Shown in pieces: positions 1 through 8,675 of a DNA stretch of 59,376 nucleotides. Positions within the stretch are counted from its first letter, which is position 1. Each line of letters opens with the position of its first letter. The translations under genes were made by a program, and so were the position numbers. The stretch is from Bizionia sp. (GTDB taxonomy: Bacteria > Bacteroidota > Bacteroidia > Flavobacteriales > Flavobacteriaceae): assembly GCA_020631395.1 (NCBI GenBank), contig JAHDHI010000024.1, positions 1 to 59,376 on the forward strand, in the 5' to 3' direction. The notes beneath the pieces are model-generated. The model worked only from the letters and a program-made list of their open reading frames with translations, was not told where the DNA came from and ran no database searches.

Positions 1-605
1 TGGAAAGCTTGAGTGTGCCTCATACCATATTGCCTGTGAAAGTATCCAACTCGGAAGGGAGATCTTCTCGCTTCAACATCATTTGTGGGACTGCATTTGC
101 CATAGAAAGAGCCGACATCATAAACATGAGTTTGGGATGGTACGACTACGACGGCAGTGGGGCTGACTTTGCAGATGACATCTTGACAAACATCATCAGG
201 TCACACGAAAGCGACGTATTGGTAGTTACCTCTGCTGGAAATTGGGCAAACAACAACGATGGCTGGTCTCCAAACCTGAAGCATTACCCATCCAACTACG
301 AACCAAAGAATGTAACGGCAATTGCAGCGTCCAACCATAACAATACCGACATTGCCTACTTCTCCAATTATGGCCAAGCCACGGTGGACTTCCTTGCTCC
401 AGGACAACAGATTCCTTTTGATGGCACATATATAAACGGCACTTCCTTTTCGGCCCCCGTGGTCTCTGCTATGGCTGCAAAACATCTATACGACTCAGGG
501 ATGTCGCTTACACCACATGGGATAAAATACAAGCTTAACCTCAATGGTGACTACATAGGTGCTTCCAAACCTACATTGTACTCCAAACTAATTAAAATAG
601 ATTAA
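1..605 (+). CDS. Subtilisin-like (S8) serine protease, C-terminal part
   Basis: This is the 3' end of a subtilase gene whose start lies left of the window; the frame is open from base 3, and the TTG at base 9 is just an internal codon. Seen directly: the Asn-bearing SAGN motif of the oxyanion hole (codons near 231-242) and the nucleophile motif GTSFSAP, with the catalytic Ser codon at 444-446, followed by the usual small-residue helix. The Asp and His of the triad must lie upstream. The protein ends about 50 residues after the catalytic Ser with no T9SS sorting domain, so if it is exported it is not by a C-terminal T9SS signal. The gene converges on a small peptide gene, with a strong hairpin between them. 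Family assignment is firm; substrate is unknown. Confidence 0.9.
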   Translation, partial: ESLSVPHTILPVKVSNSEGRSSRFNIICGTAFAIERADIINMSLGWYDYDGSGADFADDILTNIIRSHESDVLVVTSAGNWANNNDGWSPNLKHYPSNYEPKNVTAIAASNHNNTDIAYFSNYGQATVDFLAPGQQIPFDGTYINGTSFSAPVVSAMAAKHLYDSGMSLTPHGIKYKLNLNGDYIGASKPTLYSKLIKID

Positions 606-693
606 TGGCTTTGCAATTGTCGTAAAGCATATATTTATGCTAACACTTTTCATTTATTATGACCAATTTATCAGAGTGTTGAATCTTTCAGAT

Positions 694-735
694 AAAAAAA
701 GCGCAAACTATAATTGGTTTGCGCTTTAAGTTTTA
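694..735. terminator. Bidirectional terminator between S8 protease and GG peptide
   Basis: A perfect 11-bp stem (698-708 paired with 717-727, core GCGCAAAC/GTTTGCGC, 8-base loop) is flanked by a run of seven A on the left and T-rich sequence on the right, so it can terminate on both strands. It sits between two convergent genes, which supports the reality of the small minus-strand gene at 748-861. Confidence 0.8.
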
Positions 736-747
736 ACGAATATGAAA

Positions 748-861
748 TTATTCTACTCCCCCATCATCATCATCAGGTTCCATAGACCCTAGCTTGGATC
801 CGCCATAGATCTTAATCATCATTTCATTCTTAATTTCAAAAGCTTTGAGTTTTTCCAACAT
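748..861 (-). CDS. Double-glycine leader micropeptide (37 aa), candidate RiPP/bacteriocin-like precursor
   Basis: A short reading frame encodes 37 residues. The first 21 look like a double-glycine leader: charged and helix-prone (MLEKLKAFEIKNEMMIK), ending in IYGG at residues 18-21. The remaining 16 residues (SKLGSMEPDDDDGGVE) are strongly acidic, with four consecutive Asp, and contain no Cys. Support for a real gene: a -7 promoter box (TAATTTTG, 907-914) about 45 bases upstream, an A-rich start context typical of the phylum, and a bidirectional terminator just past the stop. Such leaders are normally cut by the C39 peptidase domain of ABC exporters; none is in the window. It lies between an S8 protease and a CHAT protease. 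Precursor status is inferred from the leader shape alone, and the modification or export route is unknown. Confidence 0.6.
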   Translation of the reverse strand: MLEKLKAFEIKNEMMIKIYGGSKLGSMEPDDDDGGVE

Positions 862-906
862 GTTATTTATTATTTAAGTTTATCGACTCATCTAACTCAT
901 AAAAAA

Positions 907-914
907 CAAAATTA
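907..914 (-). promoter_or_regulatory. -7 promoter box for the GG peptide
   Basis: On the minus strand this reads TAATTTTG, a full match to the Bacteroidota consensus TAnnTTTG. A TTG lies 24 bases further upstream, somewhat farther than usual for the -33 element. The predicted transcript starts about 40 bases before the ATG. Confidence 0.5.
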
Positions 915-977
915 TTATGTGGTTTATATTTATCTTGTCAAGGTTTCAGTTTATTTGTAGAACATTATTTAACTTGA

Positions 978-3725
978 ATGTACTCTATGGTCTTGTCAAA
1001 GTGGTTTTTATTTTTAGCAATATTACTTAGTGCTCTTTCTCTATATTCCCAAAAACAGCTAAATGACAAGGTTTTAACAATAAAAAAGAAGAAGAATTTA
1101 ACTTTCGATGAAAAAATAAAAAAAACAAAAGCACTTTTAAAAGACGAAGATTTTATAATCAATTTGGAAAATCAAAGTGATGCATACCACCATCTAGGTT
1201 TTTACAACGAGAAAACAAAAAACTACAAACAAGCAATACAAGAATTACAAAAAGCCATAGACATCAGGGAATCTCTTCCTGGATTGGACTATAAATTGGA
1301 TAATAGTCTATTGAATATGTCTCAACAATACCTTTATCTAAAGGATGCAAAACAACAATTGTACTATTTGGACAAGGTAATAAAAGGCAATAGAAAAAAC
1401 AGATTTACTTATAAGGCCTACAACAAATTGGCTTTGATTTTAAAAAACAATGGGGATTACTTCAAGGCATTGCAATACTTGAAAATAATCATAGATTCTT
1501 ATGATAATTACAATGACATAAAAATTCTATCCATCGCCTATAAAAATGCCATACTCATCTATAGTCTAGTGGAGAACCTAACAGAAAGCGACATCGAAAC
1601 GATATTTCTGTACAGTGAAGAATTCGAAAAGAAAAATACCGACAATATAAAGAACATTCAGGTTTACAACAATCTTGCAAGGATATACAAAAAGATAGGT
1701 AACTATGAGAAAGCTACAGAATATTTAAAAAAATCACTGGACTTGGCTTTACAATACAAAGAGCATGAAAGAATAGCCAAAGCCTATGCCAACATAGCTG
1801 CACTGCATTCAGAATTCAACAATCATAAACTTGCAAAAGAACATTATGACAAAGCATTGGAAATCACTAAGAATCATGTCACCATCGCCGACATTTACTT
1901 CAACCAAGGGTTTTATCTACAAACCAAAAGAACCTTGGACAAAAATACCTTATATGACAAGGCGCTTTGCATTGTATTGGGAATTTCCAACATGTCGACT
2001 TCCATCAAATTCTTACCAACCATAAACAACATCAAAGAATCCCCATACAAGATAGATATCTTGAGCTACTTGATTGAGAAGGCCAACAACTTTGTACTTG
2101 CTTACGAAGAAGAGCAAAATCCAGACTATTTAAAATATTCCCAAAGCACCCTATATCTAATAGATCAATTGGTGTCTTTGATTCGTTTTGAAAGCACCAA
2201 CAACAATTCCAAACTCTTCTGGATAAACAAAGGTGTAGACTCCTATATGTTGGGCGTAAAAGTCTCCTATTTGCTTGACGACAAGGAGTCTGCCTTTTAT
2301 TTCATGGAAAAGAACAAATCCTTGCTATTGTTGGAAAATTTAAATGCCACGCAAGAGAAGGCCAAATTGAATATTCTAGACTCCATATTGCAAAGGGAAT
2401 TCAATCTGCGTTACTCCATCCTATCTTTGGAGGACAAGCGTCGTAAATCTCCTAAAGACAAAGCATTGACCGACTTGTATTTGGAAAAGGAAAACACCTA
2501 TATTCATTTTTTAGATACTCTGAGAAAGCAACATCCCGATTATTTCAACTCCAAAAAGGAGCCTGAGATATTGACATTGAAAGATGCAAGAAGCAAGTAT
2601 GTCTCCAGCTCCTCCAACTATATGGAGTACATCCTCAACGACGATGCAGGCTATGGTCTTTTTTGTGATGAGAATAGCTCCATTCTATTCGAAATACAAG
2701 ATGCTCCCAAATTATTGAAAGAATTGGAATCATTGAAGGAATTGATGAATCGTCCAATCGTCTATGAAAAGGACAATAAAGCCTATAACGACATCTCATT
2801 GTCCATATTCAAAAAAATATTCCCTTTCAAGGATGCCTTGCAAAGCATTTCCAACAAGAAATTGACGGTGGTACCGGATTACAAATTGAAAAACCTTCCT
2901 TTTGAAGCCTTGACAACATCGACAAACACTGAGAATACTACATATAATTACCTTATTGGCAACAATGTGGAAATATCCTACTACCAGTCTGCATCCGTAT
3001 TCAAACAAATAGAGAAAAAAGAACGCAAAGCGGAAAAACAACTCATAGGGTTTGCTCCAATTGCATTTAGTGATGCATCTCTGCCATCCTTGGAACGAAG
3101 TGAAACGGAGATGAAAGGTATTTCGTCTTTACTCCCTACTACTCTATTGACCAGAGACCAAGCAACAAAAGAGGCATTTGTATCGAGTTTGAACGATTAT
3201 GACATCATACATATAAATACTCACGCTGGCATAGATGATGACAATGTCCCTTGGATTGCCTTCTCCAATGAAAAAATGCAGCTCAATGAATTGTACGGCA
3301 TAAGCAATCAAGCAAACTTGGTCGTTTTGGATGCTTGCAAAAGTGCTTCTGGCAAACTATTGAAAGGAGAAGGACTCATGAGCTTGTCTCGTGGTTTCTT
3401 CTATAGCGGCTCCAAAAGTGTCATTGCCTCTCTATGGAACGTCAATGAAAAGTCCAACAATGAAATATTGGTTTCTTTCTATAAAGGCATAAAGGAAGGA
3501 CAGACAAAATCCAAAGCCTTGCATAATGCCAAGTTAAACTATTTGAACAATCATCAAAACAGTGAACTGTCTCCCTATTTTTGGTCTTCTCTCATACTTA
3601 CTGGTGATGCAACGGCCATAGAGATAAACGATACATCCTATGCTTATTCAATCATGATGGGGATCGTATTGCTCCTACTAGTATTGTTTTTCTCAAAAAT
3701 CAAAAAATTTCTATTGGGCAAATAG
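978..3725 (+). CDS. TPR-CHAT protein (caspase-like protease), signal peptide and C-terminal anchor
   Basis: A 915-residue protein. Residues 1-25 form a signal peptide (hydrophobic, ending LYSQ). Residues about 60-330 carry tetratricopeptide repeats, e.g. the segments around HHLGFYNEKTKNYKQAI and NNLARIYKKIGNYEKA, followed by a helical linker. The last third is a CHAT domain (Caspase HetF Associated with TPRs), a clan-CD cysteine protease fold: catalytic His749 in HINTHAG, catalytic Cys787 in VLDACKS, and the closing motif SPYFWSSLILTGD. One transmembrane helix (about 890-907) and a short basic tail follow. This predicts TPR and CHAT outside the cytoplasm, tethered to the inner membrane. The start could also be the ATG nine bases on (MVLSKW). 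Target and trigger are unknown; S8 protease and GG-peptide genes are next door. Confidence 0.85.
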   Translation: MYSMVLSKWFLFLAILLSALSLYSQKQLNDKVLTIKKKKNLTFDEKIKKTKALLKDEDFIINLENQSDAYHHLGFYNEKTKNYKQAIQELQKAIDIRESLPGLDYKLDNSLLNMSQQYLYLKDAKQQLYYLDKVIKGNRKNRFTYKAYNKLALILKNNGDYFKALQYLKIIIDSYDNYNDIKILSIAYKNAILIYSLVENLTESDIETIFLYSEEFEKKNTDNIKNIQVYNNLARIYKKIGNYEKATEYLKKSLDLALQYKEHERIAKAYANIAALHSEFNNHKLAKEHYDKALEITKNHVTIADIYFNQGFYLQTKRTLDKNTLYDKALCIVLGISNMSTSIKFLPTINNIKESPYKIDILSYLIEKANNFVLAYEEEQNPDYLKYSQSTLYLIDQLVSLIRFESTNNNSKLFWINKGVDSYMLGVKVSYLLDDKESAFYFMEKNKSLLLLENLNATQEKAKLNILDSILQREFNLRYSILSLEDKRRKSPKDKALTDLYLEKENTYIHFLDTLRKQHPDYFNSKKEPEILTLKDARSKYVSSSSNYMEYILNDDAGYGLFCDENSSILFEIQDAPKLLKELESLKELMNRPIVYEKDNKAYNDISLSIFKKIFPFKDALQSISNKKLTVVPDYKLKNLPFEALTTSTNTENTTYNYLIGNNVEISYYQSASVFKQIEKKERKAEKQLIGFAPIAFSDASLPSLERSETEMKGISSLLPTTLLTRDQATKEAFVSSLNDYDIIHINTHAGIDDDNVPWIAFSNEKMQLNELYGISNQANLVVLDACKSASGKLLKGEGLMSLSRGFFYSGSKSVIASLWNVNEKSNNEILVSFYKGIKEGQTKSKALHNAKLNYLNNHQNSELSPYFWSSLILTGDATAIEINDTSYAYSIMMGIVLLLLVLFFSKIKKFLLGK

Positions 3726-3875
3726 ATGAGATACCTCCTTCTTTATGTGAAATGCATTTGTTAAACTAGAATCAAGCATAAAGAAGATACAACTTCCATC
3801 GGCACCTCCTATTTCACCAATTCTACAGAAATAGAAGTCTATATCGATTAAAGTCTCGAATAACACAACCCTCCT

Positions 3876-3902
3876 AACCCCCTTATTTTAGGCGGGTTTC
3901 TT
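3876..3902 (+). terminator. Possible terminator after the CHAT gene
   Basis: The arms AACCCCC and GGCGGGTT can pair with one bulged base around an 8-base A/T loop, followed by TTTC. It is about 150 bases past the stop codon. The imperfect stem and distance make this tentative. Confidence 0.4.
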
Positions 3903-3942
3903 ATATAGAACATCATCTTTTCAATATTTTTTCAAAATATAT

Positions 3943-4027
3943 GGGTAATGAATTTCAAATACTGCCACTTCTTAATAGATCGACCAAAGGTGGTACCTGA
4001 AAAACCTATTTACAAAAGAGTAAGGAC
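3943..4027 (+). promoter_or_regulatory. Conserved 85-base leader element, copy A
   Basis: This block and the one at 7669-7753 align over their full 85 bases with only small gaps. Shared blocks in order: GGGTAATGAATTTC, CTTCTTAATAGATC, GGTACCTGAAAA and AGAGTAAGGAC. It ends 15 bases before the ATG of the T9SS-sorted protein at 4043. Position and orientation suggest a shared promoter/operator or an untranslated-leader element. No TAnnTTTG box is evident within it, so an alternative sigma factor or RNA-level control is possible. Confidence 0.6.
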
Positions 4028-4042
4028 TATAAATTAATCACA

Positions 4043-6394
4043 ATGAAAAAAAGTATTTTAATTTTAATGGGACTATTAGTTTCCATTATTTCATATTCTC
4101 AATCTTGGGACTATGTCAACTACGAAGATGGCAGCTACATTAGTGCAATGAATGCTACCATAGATGATTCAGACAATGTTTATACCTACGGAGAAAATGT
4201 AGGTTTCACACGTGCATTGAGACGTTTCGACAATGCAGGAAACTTGCAATGGACAAAAGACATCTCTTCACTTTTAAGCTATATGGGCTATACTGGAGAA
4301 GGTGGTATGGAATACAAGGATTCCAACATTTATGTTGTGGGTTCAAATGGTTCAAACAAAGGAGCCATAGTAAGTTCTGGCATCTCTGGTGCTGCAACTC
4401 CCAATACTTGGGATCAATTGACGGGAAGCAATTCTAGAATGTTGGACATCAAAATCAAAGGCGATTTCCTATATGTAGTTGGTCACTTTGGCTCTCACAC
4501 CACTCCTACATCTTCAATTACGTTCTTTGATGGTACGACACTTACAGGAAACAGAGGAAGTTCTTTCATCGCCAAATATACCATCACATCGACAAAGACA
4601 TTGGTATGGGCTAAAAAGATAGATGCATCCAACATCACCAGAGGAAACAACATCGATGTGGATGATGATGGCAACGTATACATTACGGGAGACTTTAGAG
4701 GTACTGCCATTTTCTATGATGGTGTTACTCCTCACATATTTACATCTTCGACACCAAGTCCAACAGCCACTCCCGATACTTTCTTGGCCAAATTTGATGC
4801 CAATGGAAACTTTGACAACACATTTGGATTAAAAACCGATGGACTTACAAACAGTTACAATTGGAGAAGTTATGACGTTGAAGTAAGTGATGTGAACAAT
4901 GCCGTATACTGGGCTGAAGACACAAAAGTCGTTGCTTATGACAAGAATGGATCTGGAAGTTTTCTATGGTCGAGAAATTTGGCTCCAAAACCATATAGCA
5001 TAGAGACCAATGGTTGTGGAGATGTATATGTTACTGGTGCCACTTACGACCCTGTAAACAAATCCAATGCAGGTGATGTATCCAAAGCTCCTTGTGGCTA
5101 TGATTTCTTTGCCACCTCATTGAACAATGCTAGTGGGCTTAGTGTTTGGAGTTCCAATTCCGACTCCTGTTCTTCATTTGGATCCGAGGCATTGATGGAT
5201 TCCAACAACAAGGAAATCTTGGTAGGATCCTATTTTACCAGTGGCGTATCCACACCGTTGAATATAGACGGTTCATACGTATCCGGAGGGCCAAGAGGCT
5301 ATTTCATCGCTAGATATGACGATGCAACAGTGAACAATTGTTGCAAGGAAGACATTGCAATAGACATCCCTAAAAAAATCAAAGTTTGTGATTCCAATTT
5401 TGAGGAAATCTGTGCTCCTGCTGCTCCTGCTGGAAATTCATATACATACGAATGGTGGGGACCACATCCATCTTTGCCTATGAGCACCTTGTTGTCAAAC
5501 AGCATGTGTTTTACTCCTTCCAAATATGGGTCATACAAACTTGTAATAGTGGATCAAAATGGTTGTACCACTTACTTCACATTTACAATAATCGAAGATG
5601 TAGGTCCATCTATTTTCATTGAGGATGTTTTCTACTGTGGCAAGGTTCCTGCCATAATTGGATTCAACTACGATCCCATAGGAGATGTACCTTATAAATA
5701 TTCCTACGAATGGACGTATAATGGAGATCCATTGGGTTATTCAGGAGATCACCAAATACCCAATCAAGGAGATGGAGAATACTGTGTAACCATCAATTGG
5801 CCATCAAGTACGGGTTGGTGTTCTTCCACGACTTGCTTTACCGTAATGAAGTGTTGCAAGCCTGATCCATCATTCAACACATACTTCAGTGCTTCACCTA
5901 CCATCAACAATCTGGTGATTAGCAACATTCCTTCTTATGCAGACGACTATGAAGAAGAAACATACAATGTGTACAGACAGTGCCCTGGAGAGACGAGTTG
6001 GACTTTGATACACACGGAAACAAGATCTGGAGCAGCTATGTACACTCCAATATCACTGACAGTCAATCATACTTGCAAGTACAGAATACAACACATAATC
6101 AATCAAATGTGCATGCAAAAAAGTTTTGTATCCACTGTATATGTCAACGAGACAAGAAAAATCACTGTGGCACCAAATCCGGTAAAAGATCACTTCAAAA
6201 TCAATGTGGAAAACTTTGAAACAGTCAAAGAAGCTACAGTAATGGTTTTAAACGCCAATGGCATCAAAGTTTATGAAGCTACTATTACTTCTAATGACTT
6301 TAAAGTGAATAGCATTGGCTGGAAAACTGGATTGTATTTCTGCAAATTACAGATAGACGGTAAAGAATATATGAAAAAAATCATAAAAGAATAA
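4043..6394 (+). CDS. T9SS-sorted secreted protein with propeller-type repeats
   Basis: A 783-residue exported protein. A signal peptide covers residues 1-19 (cleaved before QSWDY). The first half has repeated blades of the type DxxxNVYxxG, e.g. NIDVDDDGNVYITGDF and GCGDVYVTGATYD, typical of SBBP-like beta-propellers. Then comes an Ig/PKD-like stretch rich in Cys and aromatic residues (about 440-640). A T9SS type A sorting domain fills the last ~75 residues, starting VAPNPVKDHF and closing with Lys-rich beta strands (YMKKIIKE). The sorting domain sends the protein across the outer membrane for surface attachment or release. No catalytic motif was recognised, so an adhesin or structural role is possible. 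Its leader shares the 85-base element with the gene at 7780. Confidence 0.8.
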   Translation: MKKSILILMGLLVSIISYSQSWDYVNYEDGSYISAMNATIDDSDNVYTYGENVGFTRALRRFDNAGNLQWTKDISSLLSYMGYTGEGGMEYKDSNIYVVGSNGSNKGAIVSSGISGAATPNTWDQLTGSNSRMLDIKIKGDFLYVVGHFGSHTTPTSSITFFDGTTLTGNRGSSFIAKYTITSTKTLVWAKKIDASNITRGNNIDVDDDGNVYITGDFRGTAIFYDGVTPHIFTSSTPSPTATPDTFLAKFDANGNFDNTFGLKTDGLTNSYNWRSYDVEVSDVNNAVYWAEDTKVVAYDKNGSGSFLWSRNLAPKPYSIETNGCGDVYVTGATYDPVNKSNAGDVSKAPCGYDFFATSLNNASGLSVWSSNSDSCSSFGSEALMDSNNKEILVGSYFTSGVSTPLNIDGSYVSGGPRGYFIARYDDATVNNCCKEDIAIDIPKKIKVCDSNFEEICAPAAPAGNSYTYEWWGPHPSLPMSTLLSNSMCFTPSKYGSYKLVIVDQNGCTTYFTFTIIEDVGPSIFIEDVFYCGKVPAIIGFNYDPIGDVPYKYSYEWTYNGDPLGYSGDHQIPNQGDGEYCVTINWPSSTGWCSSTTCFTVMKCCKPDPSFNTYFSASPTINNLVISNIPSYADDYEEETYNVYRQCPGETSWTLIHTETRSGAAMYTPISLTVNHTCKYRIQHIINQMCMQKSFVSTVYVNETRKITVAPNPVKDHFKINVENFETVKEATVMVLNANGIKVYEATITSNDFKVNSIGWKTGLYFCKLQIDGKEYMKKIIKE

Positions 6395-6403
6395 CATAAC
6401 CAG

Positions 6404-6453
6404 TACAGTGTGTAAGTTTTACAATGACATCATTCTAAGATTTACGCACTGTA
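6404..6453 (+). other. Imperfect intergenic hairpin
   Basis: The arms TACAGTGTGTAA (6404-6415) and TTTACGCACTGTA (6441-6453) are reverse complements apart from one G-T pair, giving a stem of about 11-12 bp with a ~25-base loop. No T tract follows. It could be a weak terminator, a processing site between the 4043 and 6471 genes, or an operator. Confidence 0.45.
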
Positions 6454-6470
6454 TTTAAATTAAATACATC

Positions 6471-7598
6471 ATGAAAAAAACAGCAGTAACAATTAAACAA
6501 TTCCTAATTTTATTTATCGCTTGCAGCTTCATCTACAGTTGCGACAAAGAAAGCATTGAAGACACCGAAACAAAATCAGTAGATTCTACATTCAAAATTA
6601 AAGAACAAAGAGTAAAAGTCAGAGATGGGATGCTCGAGTTTATCAGCTTTGAAGAGTTCTACTATGCCATAAATTCATTTTCAGACATGAATGAAGAGCA
6701 AAGAATTCAATGGGGCGAAAAATATGGATTTGAAACCCAACAAATCATAATGGATAAAATTAGCATTGCAGAAGATGGATTTGATGAAGAATATTACGCT
6801 GGAATCGATGAAAATGCTTCTCCAAACGAATTGGAAAGCCTAAATAGACCAGTCGCTTTCTCTAATCTTTACAGTCAATACCTAGACAAAGGCTTTATTA
6901 AACAGACCATAGAAGAAGATGGTGCTTACAGCTATTCTTTGAGAGTAAATTACGAGCCTTCTGCCTTTGTATGCAACGAGCAAGGGTTTGTCATAATTGA
7001 AGGTAGCATATATCACTATACACAATATGGGTTGAACTCAAAAACATACGAAGGACCTAATGATATTGCCTTAATGTCATCCAAACAACAAAAATCCAGT
7101 TCTAAAATGGGATTGAACGATTTTTACATCGACAATATTTTCAGCCCACAAGGGACTCCTGGAAGCAAGACTTGGTATTATGATTCTCCTAAACATAGAT
7201 TTTATCACTTTGTTTGGTTTAGATCAAGTGAATTGACAACCCACAAGATGCAGTCTACCTTTATTTCCTTATCCAAGGCAGAAAGAAAACGTTGGGGCAA
7301 ATGGAAAACCAGAAACAGCTACATGCCAATTAGCAACATCACTGGCAATTGGAATTACGCATGGGATTATTGGTTAGGTGGAAATACATATTCCTATTCA
7401 AATGTATTTTCTACTTGTACAAATTCCAGTCCTGTTTATTGGGGAGGTACTTCCAACCATAGAGGTGGTTACCTGTGTCCTAGTGGAGAAATTACCAGTC
7501 CACACCAGATAGCGGACCCAATGAGAATATACGGTATGCACATTCAAGGCAATTTCAATGGAGAAACTGACAACTATCAAACAAACTATTATCACTAA
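6471..7598 (+). CDS. Putative surface lipoprotein of unknown function
   Basis: A 375-residue protein. It has a basic start, a hydrophobic core and a lipobox ending at Cys24 (FIYSC), followed by acidic residues (DKES) that in Bacteroidota often accompany export of lipoproteins to the surface. The middle part is acidic and helical. The C-terminal ~150 residues are rich in Trp, Tyr, Asn and Gly (e.g. GNWNYAWDYWLGG) with two Cys near 320-340, suggesting a compact beta fold. No catalytic motif was recognised and no family is assigned. It lies between two exported-protein genes and ends at a strong terminator. Confidence 0.7.
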   Translation: MKKTAVTIKQFLILFIACSFIYSCDKESIEDTETKSVDSTFKIKEQRVKVRDGMLEFISFEEFYYAINSFSDMNEEQRIQWGEKYGFETQQIIMDKISIAEDGFDEEYYAGIDENASPNELESLNRPVAFSNLYSQYLDKGFIKQTIEEDGAYSYSLRVNYEPSAFVCNEQGFVIIEGSIYHYTQYGLNSKTYEGPNDIALMSSKQQKSSSKMGLNDFYIDNIFSPQGTPGSKTWYYDSPKHRFYHFVWFRSSELTTHKMQSTFISLSKAERKRWGKWKTRNSYMPISNITGNWNYAWDYWLGGNTYSYSNVFSTCTNSSPVYWGGTSNHRGGYLCPSGEITSPHQIADPMRIYGMHIQGNFNGETDNYQTNYYH

Positions 7599-7622
7599 TC
7601 GTTAGTCATATGCTCTTTGCTA

Positions 7623-7656
7623 AACGAGTTGCCTTTAAAAAGCAACTCGTTTTTTA
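7623..7656 (+). terminator. Rho-independent terminator
   Basis: A ten-base stem (AACGAGTTGC with GCAACTCGTT), a 9-base A-rich loop and a T tract through 7656. It closes the 4043-7598 transcript before leader copy B begins at 7669. Confidence 0.85.
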
Positions 7657-7668
7657 TTTGAAATTCTT

Positions 7669-7753
7669 GGGTAATGAATTTCGAAAATTGCTACTTCTTA
7701 ATAGATCAATCAATAAAAAGCGGTACCTGAAAAGCTAACAATAGAGTAAGGAC
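7669..7753 (+). promoter_or_regulatory. Conserved 85-base leader element, copy B
   Basis: Second copy of the element at 3943-4027, with the same order of conserved blocks and the same total length. It starts 13 bases after a terminator and ends 26 bases before the ATG at 7780. Starting right after a terminator argues that transcription begins in or near it. Confidence 0.6.
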
Positions 7754-7779
7754 AACAAAACACCTAATACAACAACATT

Positions 7780-8664
7780 ATGAAAAAGCAATTTTTAATG
7801 CTGGTAGCAAGCATTTCCCTCACTTTTGTTTCAGCTCAAGACGACAATACATTTCCTTATCCCAATTATGGTAACGTGGGAATAGGAACAGGAGCCAGTC
7901 AAAGCAATGTCAAGTTCAATTTCCAAGTGCATGGTACCAAGGACTACATTGTGGACATTAAGGACTCCCCTGCCTTGACAGAAAAATCAGGATTGAATTA
8001 TGGAAAGACTTCTCGAATAGGTCTAACAAACTCAATTACAGGTTCACTGGCCAGCGATGGTACTGTCTTTAGAATGTCGAAATACAACTTTTACTTGACG
8101 AATCTGGAAAGGCAGAACATGACTTTCAACACGGGAGCAACGGGAATCATACTAAATGGAAGCTTAAAAAGAATTTGGATGGGTTCTGACAGTTACTACA
8201 TACCAAGTACCAGTACAGAGTATGCAGCAACGAACTTAATGACTCTAAAGGACAATGGTCTTTACATTCGTACCAAGAGCAACGATGAATCCAAGTATGG
8301 GCTTAGCGTTAGAATAAGAAACAACAATGGCAATGCCATACAAGTGGTAAACACCTCTGGCAATGAAATAAACTTTGCCGTAAAACCAGATGGGAAGGTC
8401 TTTGCCAGAAAATATACGACTACGTTAAACCCTTTCCCAGACTACGTCTTTGAAAAGGATTATGAATTGATGTCATTGGAAACGTTGCAAAAATTCATCG
8501 ATGAGAACAAACACTTGCCAAATATTCCCACTGCTGCCCAGATAGAAGAAAATGGAGCAGATTTGGGAGAATTAAATCGCTTGCTTGTTGAGAAAGTAGA
8601 AGAATTGACCTTGTACATCCTTCAAATGGAAAAACGTCTAAAAGCTATAGAAGAACAAAAATAA
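7780..8664 (+). CDS. Secreted tail-fibre-like protein with C-terminal coiled coil
   Basis: A 294-residue protein with a signal peptide (1-19, ending VSAQ). The middle part is polar and beta-rich (GNVGIGTG; GLSVRIRNNNGNAIQVV), resembling phage tail-fibre and trimeric-adhesin shafts. The last ~80 residues have the Bacteroidota pattern YVFEKDYELMSLETLQKFI, then HLPNIPTAAQ, then a heptad-like coiled coil (LVEKVEELTLYILQMEKRL). This region resembles the peptidase-S74 intramolecular chaperone, but I see no clear autocleavage Ser. Such proteins are probably trimeric and surface-exposed. The next gene starts 11 bases after its stop, so the two are co-transcribed behind leader copy B. Confidence 0.7.
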   Translation: MKKQFLMLVASISLTFVSAQDDNTFPYPNYGNVGIGTGASQSNVKFNFQVHGTKDYIVDIKDSPALTEKSGLNYGKTSRIGLTNSITGSLASDGTVFRMSKYNFYLTNLERQNMTFNTGATGIILNGSLKRIWMGSDSYYIPSTSTEYAATNLMTLKDNGLYIRTKSNDESKYGLSVRIRNNNGNAIQVVNTSGNEINFAVKPDGKVFARKYTTTLNPFPDYVFEKDYELMSLETLQKFIDENKHLPNIPTAAQIEENGADLGELNRLLVEKVEELTLYILQMEKRLKAIEEQK

Positions 8665-8675
8665 CACTCAAAACT

